From contig JAFTNZ010000021.1 in assembly GCA_017451645.1 (NCBI GenBank), forward strand, positions 181,715 through 245,714: a DNA stretch of 64,000 bases, read 5' to 3'. How positions within the stretch are numbered: the stretch's first letter is position 1; every line of letters begins with the position of its first letter. This DNA comes from Bacteroidaceae bacterium (GTDB lineage: Bacteria; Bacteroidota; Bacteroidia; Bacteroidales; Bacteroidaceae). Of the stretch, positions 53,316-62,086 are shown one piece after another. Made by a program: the position numbers and the translations under genes. The notes under the pieces are model-generated. The model made no database searches, was not told where the DNA came from, and saw only the letters and a program-made list of their open reading frames with translations.

Positions 53316-54374
53316 TTATAGCATGGTTTCTCTATAGAAGTCGAACATTTCATCAATTTCCTGCCGGGTGGCGCTTTGGTTGATACGTATGTCTCCCACT
53401 TCTCCCAATAGGGTGAAGTTTATGATGCCTGAAGTATTCTTTTTGTCGTGAGTCATAAACTTGTAGAGGCGGTCGTAATGCTTGCAGTCGAAATGAAAGT
53501 TTCCATAGGTTTCTCGGATGAAGCGTATTGTTTGCCTCATTTTATCAGTAGGGAATCCGCACTTCAGATTCGCGAGGTACAACTCGCACACCATTCCCCA
53601 AGCCACTGCGTATCCGTGCAAATGGGGGCGGTTTTCTTCTAACGCGAGGCTTTCGAATGCGTGTCCTACAGTGTGCCCCAAGTTGAGAGCTTTACGGATA
53701 CCGTGTTCCAATGGGTCTTGTTCCACGATGTCCTCTTTTATCTTCACACTCTTTGCTACCAATGTCTGCAGTGCTTTGTAGTCAGTCTGCTGCAGGTCAA
53801 AGTTCAGGAGTTCGCCCCAATGGTCAGTGGTGCTGATGAGGCCGTGCTTTATCATCTCGGCATAGCCTGAAGCCAGATTCTGATAGTCAAGTGTGCGCAA
53901 GAAGTCGGTGTCAATGAGTACACTGCGTGCCGGTGAGAAAACGCCAATCTCATTCTTCAGCCCATTGAAGTTGATACCGGTTTTTCCTCCTACAGAAGCA
54001 TCGACCATGGCTAAAAGTGTGGTGGGAATGTTGATGTAGGCAATGCCTCGCTTGAAGGTAGAGGCGGCAAAGCCACCGAGGTCCGTCACCATACCTCCTC
54101 CGAGATTGATCATCAGTGAATGGCGTGTTGCCTCTTTATCTCCCAAACTTTTCCATACGTGTGCCAATGTCTCCAAGGTCTTGTGGGTGTCGGTGGCTCC
54201 GATGACAATATGTTCGGCATCGGACAGGAAACCGAATGGTTGGACGAGTGGCAGGCAGAGTCTGTGTGTACACTCGTCGGTGAGGATAAACAGTTTGTCG
54301 TATTTGTTTTTATCGGTAGCCGTCTGCAGGCTCTTTTCCAAATTCTCGGATAAGATGACTTCTTGTTTGTTCAT
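53316..54374 (-). CDS. aroB: 3-dehydroquinate synthase
   Basis: 352 residues from ATG 54374. The longer frame to 54431 is rejected because a -7 box (TATCTTTG, plus 54411-54418) lies inside it. NAD-binding GGGMVTDLGGFAAS, then TTLLAMVDASVGGKTGIN and zinc-ligand regions (ASGYAEMIKHGLI; LNLGHTVGHAFE; HGYAVAWGM). It converts DAHP to 3-dehydroquinate, the second shikimate step. Cytoplasmic, single gene on the minus strand. Confidence 0.96.
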   Translation of the reverse strand: MNKQEVILSENLEKSLQTATDKNKYDKLFILTDECTHRLCLPLVQPFGFLSDAEHIVIGATDTHKTLETLAHVWKSLGDKEATRHSLMINLGGGMVTDLGGFAASTFKRGIAYINIPTTLLAMVDASVGGKTGINFNGLKNEIGVFSPARSVLIDTDFLRTLDYQNLASGYAEMIKHGLISTTDHWGELLNFDLQQTDYKALQTLVAKSVKIKEDIVEQDPLEHGIRKALNLGHTVGHAFESLALEENRPHLHGYAVAWGMVCELYLANLKCGFPTDKMRQTIRFIRETYGNFHFDCKHYDRLYKFMTHDKKNTSGIINFTLLGEVGDIRINQSATRQEIDEMFDFYRETML

Positions 54375-54566
54375 GTGGACGAAAAATGTTTCAATGTCTG
54401 AATCGGGTGGCAAAGATACATATTTTGTCACGAACGGCCATCTATCTTTTCTTTTTTCTTCTTTTTTTAGACTTGGTGGCTTAAACCTTTTGCCGGATCA
54501 AGTTGTCAAATAATCAGTTGAACTTAAAAAAACAACGATAGTAAACCTAATAAGATTTTTGAAAGT

Positions 54567-55079
54567 ATGAAAAAGTTTGGATTGATTTTGTTGGCTTTTG
54601 TAGCCATGGTGGCCGGAGTGGCAGCCCAGGATAGAGGTGATCGTGGCAATCGTCGTGGGCCTCGTATGAATCGGGCAACCATTGTAGAGCGTATGACTGC
54701 CCGTCAGGTAGAACGCCTCTCGCTCAATGAGGAGCAGACCGCCCGTATGAAAGAGTTGAATGCTGAATATTTTGCCCAATTGGAACAGTTGATGCGTGCC
54801 GGTGGTTCCGAACCGACCGATTCTGTTGCCGGCAAAAAAGTGACAAAGGAGGAGCGCAAGGCACAGCGCGAAGCCATGGAAGAGAAAACCAAGGCTGTGC
54901 GTGCTGATTATTTGGCAAAAGTGAAGGAAGTGCTTACTCCAGAGCAGTATGCAGAATTTGAGAAGATGGAGAAAGAGCGTCCGCAAGGACGTCCGGGCGG
55001 ACGTCGGGGACCCGGTTCGCGTGACAGAGGTGGAAATCGTGGATTTGGTAATCCGCCTTCAGATGACTTTATGGAATAA
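54567..55079 (+). CDS. DUF4890 family exported protein
   Basis: 170 residues with signal peptide (LILLAFVAMVAGVAAQD). The mature chain is helical, rich in Arg, Glu and Lys, with RLSLNEEQTARMKELNAEYF and VKEVLTPEQYAEFEKME, the same repeated 'LTxEQ' logic as CpxP/Spy periplasmic chaperones. The tail is Gly/Arg-rich (RPGGRRGPGSRDRGGNRG). Function unknown; possibly an envelope stress protein. A terminator follows. Confidence 0.82.
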   Translation: MKKFGLILLAFVAMVAGVAAQDRGDRGNRRGPRMNRATIVERMTARQVERLSLNEEQTARMKELNAEYFAQLEQLMRAGGSEPTDSVAGKKVTKEERKAQREAMEEKTKAVRADYLAKVKEVLTPEQYAEFEKMEKERPQGRPGGRRGPGSRDRGGNRGFGNPPSDDFME

Positions 55080-55104
55080 GAGAATATAATGGGTTGAAAA
55101 AAGG

Positions 55105-55152
55105 AGAAAAGGGGCACGTCGGTTATCGGCGTTGCTCCTTTTGCATTTTTTT
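55105..55152 (+). terminator. Terminator after the DUF4890 gene
   Basis: AAAAGGGGCACG, loop, CGTTGCTCCTTTT, then GCATTTTTTT: an imperfect stem with a T run. Confidence 0.65.
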
Positions 55153-55187
55153 AGTTTCGGGCTTTCTGTTAAAAGAAAGATTTTATA

Positions 55188-55195
55188 TACCTTTG
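55188..55195 (+). promoter_or_regulatory. -7 box of the CvfB-metal efflux run
   Basis: TACCTTTG, 26 bases before the ATG at 55221; the -33 candidate TTTC lies 21 bases further up. Confidence 0.55.
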
Positions 55196-55220
55196 CACGC
55201 GCATATATCACACAGAGAAC

Positions 55221-56084
55221 ATGAGTCATATCAGATTAGGTCGGTATAATCAGCTGGAAGTCGTGAAAACGGTTGATTTTGGAGTGTATCTTGACGGAGA
55301 TGATGATGGTGAAATCTTGCTCCCTCAACGTTATGTTCCTGCAGGTTGTCAGCCGGGCGACATACTCAATGTATTTATTTATCTCGACAATGAGGAACGC
55401 TTGGTAGCGACAACTTTGGAGCCATTGGTGCAAGTGGGTGAGTTTGCCTGTTTGGAAGTGGCTTGGACGAATGAATATGGTGCTTTTCTCCATTGGGGGT
55501 TGATGAAGGATCTTTTTGTCCCCTTCCGTGAGCAGAAGGTTCGTATGCAGCAAGGACGGAGCTATCTTGTCCATGCCCACCTTGATGAAGAGAGCTATCG
55601 CATCATGGCTTCAGCCAAGGTTGAGCGTTTTCTCAGTAAGGAAATGCCGGGTTATACCTCCGGTGATGAAGTGGAAGTTCTCGTATGGCAAAAGACGGAG
55701 TTGGGTGTGAAGGTGATTGTTGACAACAAGTTCGGCGGACTGCTCTATGATAGTGAGATTTTTGTTCCGCTTTCTGTTGGTATGCGGCTTACGGCCTACG
55801 TGAAACAGGTGCGTGAAGACGGCAAGATAGATTTATCCTTACAGCGTGTGGGGTATGGTAAGGTAGAAGATTTCTCTACCCGGTTATACGATTATCTGGT
55901 TGCTCACGACGGCTATGTCTCTTTGCATGACAAGAGCCCGGCTGAAGCTGTTTATGCTGCGTTCGGAGTGAGTAAGAAAACGTTCAAGAAGGGTGTGGGC
56001 GACCTTTACAAGAAGCGGCTTGTAACAATCAGTGAGGCCGGAATCAGGTTGTCCGGAACTGATGTGGCGGGGGAGAAAGAATGA
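55221..56084 (+). CDS. CvfB-like S1 RNA-binding protein
   Basis: 287 residues. Three S1-like OB segments (1-65, with LGRYNQLEVVKTVDFGVYL; 70-135; 150-210, with LGVKVIVDNKFGGLLYDSEI) and a C-terminal winged helix (GYVSLHDKSPAEAVYAAFGV). CvfB-type proteins bind RNA and influence virulence gene expression in Gram-positives; the role here is unknown. Cytoplasmic. Its stop overlaps the next ATG (ATGA at 56081-56084). Confidence 0.9.
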   Translation: MSHIRLGRYNQLEVVKTVDFGVYLDGDDDGEILLPQRYVPAGCQPGDILNVFIYLDNEERLVATTLEPLVQVGEFACLEVAWTNEYGAFLHWGLMKDLFVPFREQKVRMQQGRSYLVHAHLDEESYRIMASAKVERFLSKEMPGYTSGDEVEVLVWQKTELGVKVIVDNKFGGLLYDSEIFVPLSVGMRLTAYVKQVREDGKIDLSLQRVGYGKVEDFSTRLYDYLVAHDGYVSLHDKSPAEAVYAAFGVSKKTFKKGVGDLYKKRLVTISEAGIRLSGTDVAGEKE

Positions 56085-56503
56085 TGATGTTCCGTAGATA
56101 CAGAGCTCGTCTGCTGCTTGTTGTCAGTCTGCTGTTGGTGGGGATTCCCGTTATCCCTCATCACCACCACCACCGTCATTGGGATGAATGCAGTTTGGTG
56201 CCGTGTGCAGACAGTGATTGTCTTGCGGAAGGCAGTCTCAATGTACCCGATAGCCCGGGGCATTCACACACGGGTAATGGGTGTGCTGGCGGTTGTGCCG
56301 CACAGTTCCGCTGTCCGTCTCCACCGGCTTCCCTCGTGCAGTTGCTTCCTTACGGCCTTCCTGTAGCTTTTCTTTGTGATATTGCTTTTTTGTTCTCTGT
56401 TTTAGAGACAGGAGTTTCCATTCAGAATTTTGCTTATACTGAAACAATACCCCTTGAACCCGTTTTGGGGAATTGTGCTTTGCGTGCACCGCCTGTGGTT
56501 TGA
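56081..56503 (+). CDS. Small exported His/Cys-rich protein at the head of metal-efflux genes
   Basis: 140 residues. The N-terminus is a signal anchor (RLLLVVSLLLVGIPVIP) followed at once by a run of five His residues and many Cys and His (HHHHHRHWDECSLVPC, GHSHTGNGCAGGCAAQFRC). This pattern resembles the small Bacteroidales proteins placed before cusB-like genes (DUF6769-like, an uncertain recollection). It probably binds a soft metal such as copper, silver or zinc in the envelope. Overlap with the CvfB gene by 4 bases suggests coupled translation. Confidence 0.65.
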   Translation: MMMFRRYRARLLLVVSLLLVGIPVIPHHHHHRHWDECSLVPCADSDCLAEGSLNVPDSPGHSHTGNGCAGGCAAQFRCPSPPASLVQLLPYGLPVAFLCDIAFLFSVLETGVSIQNFAYTETIPLEPVLGNCALRAPPVV

Positions 56504-56574
56504 TTTGTGGGTGGGGTAAACAAATGTGGCATTTCTTGTGCTGCAAACACGTAATGTAATCAGTATAACAAAGT

Positions 56575-57771
56575 ATGAAAAGAATAATCAATTTATGCTA
56601 TCCGGTGGTGTTTTTTTACATCACGATATGGTGTATGTCCGCTTGTAGCGGTCATAATCATTCTTCTCATGAGGGGCATGCCCACGAGAAGGAGTCAGAA
56701 GAAGAACATGCTCATCCTGTCAGAGACAGCCACGCACATGGGCATGCGGGAGAAATCATCCTTTCTCCCGAGCAGGCGCATGCCAACGGGGTTGTGGTGG
56801 AAGAGCTCCGTCAGCAACCTTTTCGTCAGGTCATTCCTGTCAGTGGAGAGTTGGTTTCAGCTCAGGGTGAAGAGTCTGTAGTGGTGGCCAATGTGGCCGG
56901 CACTGTACATCTCAGCAAACCTCTGACGAATGGTCTGCACGTAGGCAAGGGCACACCGTTGCTCACGGTTTCATCCGGAAACATGGCCGATGGAAATCCT
57001 GTGGAGCGTGCACGCATTGCCTATGAAGCCGCACGGCGCGAGTATGAACGTGCCGTCAGGTTGGTGGAAGAAAAAATTGTGTCGGAAAAAGAGTTTGTCC
57101 GTATCAGGGAGGCTTATGAAAATGCCCGTCTTACTTACGAAGCCTTGTCGGCAGACAGGTCAGGAAAGCAAGGGTCTGTTGTGAAAGCTACGATTGACGG
57201 ATATGTCAAAAGTTGCCTGGTCAGTGAAGGCGACTATGTGTCTGTAGGCCAGCCACTGGCCGTCATCGCCTGTACTTGCCGTCTTTATTTGCGGGCAGAT
57301 GTGCCGGAAAAGTACTATGGCGTTCTCAGTCGCATCCGTTCGGCCAATTTCCGCACAGCTTATCACGAGGAGGTATATACCCTTGACGAACTGAATGGGC
57401 GTATGCTTTCCTACGGCCATACGGCAGGAGGCGACTCATATTATCTGCCTGTTACATTTGAGTTGGACAATCGTGAAGGGCTTGTGTCAGGTTCGTTTGC
57501 AGAAGTGTGGCTGTTGGCTGATGAGAAACCGGAGGCATTGGTGCTTCCGCTGACAGCCTTGACCGAAGAACAGGGGATACACTACGCCTATGTGCAGTTG
57601 GATGAGGAGTGCTACGAACGGCGTGAAGTGAGCATCGGTGCTGCCAATGGGTGCGAGGTGGAGATTCTTTCCGGACTGAAAGCAGGCGAACGGGTTGTCA
57701 CCGAAGGGGCTTGTCAGGTAAGGTTGGCCTCTGTCAGCAAAGCGATTCCGGGACATAGTCATGAACATTGA
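56575..57771 (+). CDS. RND efflux membrane fusion protein, CusB/CzcB type
   Basis: 398 residues. Lipobox MSAC near residue 26, then a His-rich stretch (HNHSSHEGHAHEKESEEEHA, later HAHGHAGE) that suggests metal binding. The fusion-protein fold follows: lipoyl-like halves (NVAGTVHLSKPLTNGLHVGK; ATIDGYVKSCLVSEGDYVSV), a short helical hairpin (ARREYERAVRLVEEKIVSEKE), and a beta-barrel. It joins the inner-membrane pump to the outer-membrane channel. The stop overlaps the pump ATG by one base. Confidence 0.92.
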   Translation: MKRIINLCYPVVFFYITIWCMSACSGHNHSSHEGHAHEKESEEEHAHPVRDSHAHGHAGEIILSPEQAHANGVVVEELRQQPFRQVIPVSGELVSAQGEESVVVANVAGTVHLSKPLTNGLHVGKGTPLLTVSSGNMADGNPVERARIAYEAARREYERAVRLVEEKIVSEKEFVRIREAYENARLTYEALSADRSGKQGSVVKATIDGYVKSCLVSEGDYVSVGQPLAVIACTCRLYLRADVPEKYYGVLSRIRSANFRTAYHEEVYTLDELNGRMLSYGHTAGGDSYYLPVTFELDNREGLVSGSFAEVWLLADEKPEALVLPLTALTEEQGIHYAYVQLDEECYERREVSIGAANGCEVEILSGLKAGERVVTEGACQVRLASVSKAIPGHSHEH

Positions 57772-60700
57772 TGCAGGAAGATATGCTGAACAGAATCATA
57801 CATTTTTCATTGCATAACCGTTTGTTGGTGCTGGTGGCCAGTATGCTTGTGCTGGCAGGTGGCATCTACACGGCTTTTCACACGGAGGTGGATGTCTTTC
57901 CCGACCTGAATGCCCCCACCGTAGTGGTTATGACAGAAGCCAATGGCATGGCTGCAGAAGAGGTGGAACAATTGGTCACATTCCCTGTAGAGACAGCGGT
58001 CAATGGAGCAACCCACGTGCGCCGCGTCCGTTCGTCGTCAACCAATGGCTTCTCGGTCGTATGGGTAGAGTTTGACTGGGGGACAGACATTTATCTGGCT
58101 CGTCAGATTGTTTCAGAAAAATTGGCGGTGGTAGCAGAAGAGCTGCCGGACAATGTCAACAACCCCACGTTAGGCCCCCAGTCGTCCATCTTGGGCGAAC
58201 TGATGATTATTGGTCTGACGGCAGACAGCACTTCGATGCTGGAATTACGGACACTGGCCGATTGGACGTTGCGTCCGCGCTTGCTCTCCATGGGAGGCGT
58301 CGCACAGGTAGCCGTGTTGGGAGGCGATGTGAAGGAATACCAGATACAAATCGATCCTTTCCGCATGAGACACTACGGTGTGACAGTCGATGAAGTGTTG
58401 GCAGCAGCCCGCGACATGAACGTCAACACGCATGGTGGAGTGCTTTACGAATACAGCAATGAATACATCGTACGTGGTCTGGTCTCTACCAATCGGGTGG
58501 ATGAGCTGGCCAAAGCTGTCGTCAAACGGGTAGGGAAGATGCCTGTGATGCTGGGCGATGTGGCCGAAGTCTGTGTCGGGGCGCAAGAGCCGAAGCTGGG
58601 GTGTGCTTCGGTAGAAGGAAAACCGGCGGTGCTCATCACTGTCACCAAGCAACCCCAGACAGGTACGTTGGACCTGACAGAGCGGATAGATGAGGCATTG
58701 GCCGAGCTGAAGCAGACGTTACCTGCGGATGTAGAGGTGAATACCGAGATATTCCGTCAGTCCCGCTTCATCGATAGTTCTATAGGGAATGTCAAAAAAT
58801 CGCTTTTCGAGGGAGCCATTTTCGTTGTCATCATTCTGGCACTTTTTCTGGCCAATGTGCGCACCACTTTCATTTCATTGGTCACACTTCCCCTTTCGCT
58901 CGTCTTTTCTTTGCTCGCGTTGCATTATATGGGGCTTTCCATCAACACCATGAGTTTGGGAGGTATGGCTATCGCCATCGGCTCGTTGGTGGACGATGCC
59001 ATTGTGGATGTGGAGAATGTGTGGAAACATTTGCGTGTCAATCGTCAGCTTCCGGAGAGCGAACGTCGTCCGGTGCTTGATGTCGTTTACGAAGCCAGTC
59101 GGGAGGTGCGTATGCCCATTCTCAACTCTACCTTGATTATAGTTGCCAGTTTTGTGCCTCTCTTCTTCCTTACAGGCATGGAGGGTCGCATGCTGGTGCC
59201 GTTGGGCATAGCTTTTATTGTGGCATTGTTTGCTTCCACTGTTGTGGCACTGACACTCACTCCCGTGTTGTGCAGTTGCTTGCTGGTAGGCAAGGGAAGT
59301 TCCGCTTCCCCCAAGGGGGAGAGTGTGTTGGTCGTGTGGCTGAAGCGGTACTACCGCAGTGCTTTGGAGTGGTCGTTGCGTCACAGGCGGACAGTGCTCG
59401 GTGGCACGGTTGCACTGTTTGTCGTGGCCTTGGGGCTGTTCTTCACTTTAGGGCGCAGTTTCCTTCCCCCGTTCAATGAAGGTTCGTTCACCATCAATGT
59501 CAGTTCGCTTCCCGGCATTTCATTGGAAGAGAGCGACCGTATCGGACGGCGGGCCGAAGAATTGTTGTTGACGGTACCTGAGATTGAGACTGTAGCCCGA
59601 AAGACCGGTCGGGCAGAGCTGGACGAACATGCTCTCGGGGTGAACACCTCAGAGATAGAAGCCCCCTTTACGTTGAAAGACCGTTCGCGGGAAGAGGTGA
59701 TGGCAGAAGTGCGTGAGAAACTTTCTGCGCTGGTGGGAGCCAACGTGGAGATAGGGCAGCCTATCAGTCATCGCATCGATGCTATGTTGAGTGGCACAAA
59801 GGCCAGTATAGCCATCAAGTTGTTCGGTACCGACCTTAACCGGATGTTTGCCATCGGCAACCGTATAAAGGAGGTCATCGGCGGAGTAGAGGGGATAGCC
59901 GACCTCAATGTAGAGCAGCAGATAGAGCGTCCGGAGTTGAAAATCATTCCCCGGAGGGAAATGCTGGCACGCTACGGTATCACTTTGCCGGAGTTTGTTG
60001 AGTTTGTTTCTGTGTCGATGGGAGGCATGGTTGTTTCTCAAGTCTATGAAGAGGGAAAGACGTTCGACCTGGTGGTGCGCACTGCCGGAAACAAGCGCGA
60101 CCGTATGGAGAAGGTGCGTCTGCTGATGATAGATACTCCGGAGGGGAAAGTGCCTTTGAGCCAAGTGGCCGAAGTAACCTCTTCCATGGGGCCAAACTCC
60201 ATCAGTCGTGAGAATGTGAAGCGTAAGGTGGTCATCTCTGCCAATACCTCCGGACGCGACTTGCGGAGTGTGGTGGAAGACATCCGGGAAAAGATTGAGG
60301 CTGAAGTGTCCCTTCCTGAAGGCTATCACATAGCATATGGCGGACAGTTTGAGAGTGAACAGGCAGCTTCGCGCACACTGTTGCTGACTTCCCTGATGAG
60401 CATCATCATCATATACCTCTTGTTGTATATGGAGTTCAAGAGCTTCAGCGAGAGTGGTGTGGTGCTGCTCAATCTGCCGTTGGCTCTGATTGGTGGAGTC
60501 TATGCTCTTTGTCTGACCGGGGGAGAAGTCAGTATTCCGGCCATCATCGGATTCATATCCCTTTTCGGCATTGCCACACGCAATGGCATGCTGCTCATTT
60601 CCAACTACACGAGGTTGCAAGAGCAGGGTATGGGGCTGTATGAGAGTGTGGTGGAAGGGTCACTTGACCGTCTCAATCCCATTCTGATGACCGCACTTTC

Positions 60701-60863
60701 TTCTGCTTTGGCCATGATACCATTGGCTGTGGGAGGCGATTTGCCCGGCAACGAAATACAAAGCCCCATGGCCAAAGTGATATTGGGTGGACTTTTAACC
60801 TCTACTCTGTTGAACGGTTTCATCATTCCGATTGTTTATTTGCTGATAAATAGAAAAAAGTAA
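57771..60863 (+). CDS. Heavy-metal RND efflux pump, CusA/CzcA type
   Basis: 1030 residues from ATG 57771 (TTG at 57768 rejected). Twelve-TM RND pump with FHTEVDVFPDLNAPTVVVMT near the start, the TM4 motif GGMAIAIGSLVDDAIVDVEN near 400 (paired Asp of the proton relay), a second set of helices and the end FGIATRNGMLLISNY. It exports metal cations or other compounds across both membranes using the proton gradient. SASPKGES near 513 comes from a palindromic repeat. The adjacent genes supply the fusion protein and channel. Confidence 0.93.
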   Translation: MQEDMLNRIIHFSLHNRLLVLVASMLVLAGGIYTAFHTEVDVFPDLNAPTVVVMTEANGMAAEEVEQLVTFPVETAVNGATHVRRVRSSSTNGFSVVWVEFDWGTDIYLARQIVSEKLAVVAEELPDNVNNPTLGPQSSILGELMIIGLTADSTSMLELRTLADWTLRPRLLSMGGVAQVAVLGGDVKEYQIQIDPFRMRHYGVTVDEVLAAARDMNVNTHGGVLYEYSNEYIVRGLVSTNRVDELAKAVVKRVGKMPVMLGDVAEVCVGAQEPKLGCASVEGKPAVLITVTKQPQTGTLDLTERIDEALAELKQTLPADVEVNTEIFRQSRFIDSSIGNVKKSLFEGAIFVVIILALFLANVRTTFISLVTLPLSLVFSLLALHYMGLSINTMSLGGMAIAIGSLVDDAIVDVENVWKHLRVNRQLPESERRPVLDVVYEASREVRMPILNSTLIIVASFVPLFFLTGMEGRMLVPLGIAFIVALFASTVVALTLTPVLCSCLLVGKGSSASPKGESVLVVWLKRYYRSALEWSLRHRRTVLGGTVALFVVALGLFFTLGRSFLPPFNEGSFTINVSSLPGISLEESDRIGRRAEELLLTVPEIETVARKTGRAELDEHALGVNTSEIEAPFTLKDRSREEVMAEVREKLSALVGANVEIGQPISHRIDAMLSGTKASIAIKLFGTDLNRMFAIGNRIKEVIGGVEGIADLNVEQQIERPELKIIPRREMLARYGITLPEFVEFVSVSMGGMVVSQVYEEGKTFDLVVRTAGNKRDRMEKVRLLMIDTPEGKVPLSQVAEVTSSMGPNSISRENVKRKVVISANTSGRDLRSVVEDIREKIEAEVSLPEGYHIAYGGQFESEQAASRTLLLTSLMSIIIIYLLLYMEFKSFSESGVVLLNLPLALIGGVYALCLTGGEVSIPAIIGFISLFGIATRNGMLLISNYTRLQEQGMGLYESVVEGSLDRLNPILMTALSSALAMIPLAVGGDLPGNEIQSPMAKVILGGLLTSTLLNGFIIPIVYLLINRKK
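59304..59322. repeat. GC-rich palindrome inside the RND pump gene
   Basis: CTTCCCCCAAGGGGGAGAG: the same CCCCCAAGGGGG core as the intergenic copy at 18829-18848, translated here in frame in a cytoplasmic loop between TM6 and TM7. Confidence 0.6.
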
Positions 60864-60869
60864 CAGTAT

Positions 60870-62051
60870 ATGAAGAAAATTTTGAGCATTGTAGTGTGTC
60901 TGGCCGGCTGCTTGGTAGCCGGTGCACAAAGCGCAGATCCCATTACGCAAATATTGGGTGAGATTGAGCAGAACAACTTGTCGTTGCAGGCAGCCCGTCA
61001 GGAACAGGCAGCGGAGGTCCTGGAGGCCAAAGCCGAGAATAATCTTTCTGACCCGTCGGTTGAGTATGTACGCCAATATAGCAAGCATACGTCTGATGCA
61101 GAAGACGAACTGGTGGTGACGCAGGAGTTCGATTTCCCTACGGCTTATGCAGCCCGTAGCCGTTACAACCGTTTGCAGGCCAATGTCGCCCAATCGCGTT
61201 ATGCGGTTGAACGTCGCAACATCCTGATGGAGGCCAAGTTGCTTTGTCTGGATTTGATAGGGCTGAACCGACAGGAACGGCTGATTCGCCTGCTGGCTGT
61301 CAATGCCGACAGTCTGGCCGCCCGTTCAGATAAGCGGTTGCAGTCGGGCGATGCCACGGCATTGGAAGCCAATCGGGCACAACTGAACCAGATGTCGCTT
61401 CGGACAGAATTGGCCGATAACGCTTCGGAGCATAGAGCGTTGCTCCAACGGCTGTTGGCCATGAATGCAGGTCACTATTTGCCCGAGTTGACCACTGACG
61501 AATATCCCCAACTTCCCGAACTTCCTTCGTACGAAGTGGTACGCGACGAAGTCATCCCTGCCCGGCACGAACTGCAAGAGGCTGCTTCAGCAAGTGATGC
61601 GGCCCGCAAACTGGTGTCAGTGGAGCAGGCAGGATGGTTGCCCAAACTGGCAGTAGGCTATCGTCGTAACACCGCTCCGGGTGAAGAATTGAATGGATTT
61701 ATTGTTGGGGCATCACTGCCAATCTTTGAGAATCGCCACAAGGTGAAGGCTGCCCGTGCCCGTTCGGTCAGTGCGGCTTTGCGTCAGGAGGAACTGGCCT
61801 TGCAGGTTGAGGCACAGTTGCAGGGACTCTACAACGAAGCCCGTCAGGTGAAAGAGGCCATGGAGGTCTATGACCTTCCCCTCATCGAGCGTTCGTTCAC
61901 CCTGTTGTCCCGGTCGTTGGAAGGGGGCGAAATCTCCTGGCATGAGTATTACGAAGAACTGGAAGCACTCGTCCGCCGCAAGTTGGACTATTATCAGTTG
62001 GAGAACCGTTACCAGAAGCTGATGGCAGAAATTTATGCCGACCGATTGTGA
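60870..62051 (+). CDS. TolC-family outer-membrane channel, CusC/CzcC type
   Basis: 393 residues with a signal peptide (VVCLAGCLVAGAQSADP). Long helices typical of TolC-type channels (ARQEQAAEVLEAKAENNLSD; EEFDFPTAY region; NRLQANVAQSRYAVERRNI) and NGFIVGASLPIFENRHKVKAAR near 275. It is the outer-membrane part of the tripartite pump. It follows the pump gene by 6 bases. No lipobox, unlike E. coli CusC. Confidence 0.9.
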   Translation: MKKILSIVVCLAGCLVAGAQSADPITQILGEIEQNNLSLQAARQEQAAEVLEAKAENNLSDPSVEYVRQYSKHTSDAEDELVVTQEFDFPTAYAARSRYNRLQANVAQSRYAVERRNILMEAKLLCLDLIGLNRQERLIRLLAVNADSLAARSDKRLQSGDATALEANRAQLNQMSLRTELADNASEHRALLQRLLAMNAGHYLPELTTDEYPQLPELPSYEVVRDEVIPARHELQEAASASDAARKLVSVEQAGWLPKLAVGYRRNTAPGEELNGFIVGASLPIFENRHKVKAARARSVSAALRQEELALQVEAQLQGLYNEARQVKEAMEVYDLPLIERSFTLLSRSLEGGEISWHEYYEELEALVRRKLDYYQLENRYQKLMAEIYADRL

Positions 62052-62086
62052 GTGAATGGAAACAGAATCATAAAAATGCGTTTATT

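Noticed and set aside
54375-54431. A longer aroB start
   Set aside because: The -7 box at 54411-54418 is inside the extension; the protein from 54374 begins like other AroB proteins.
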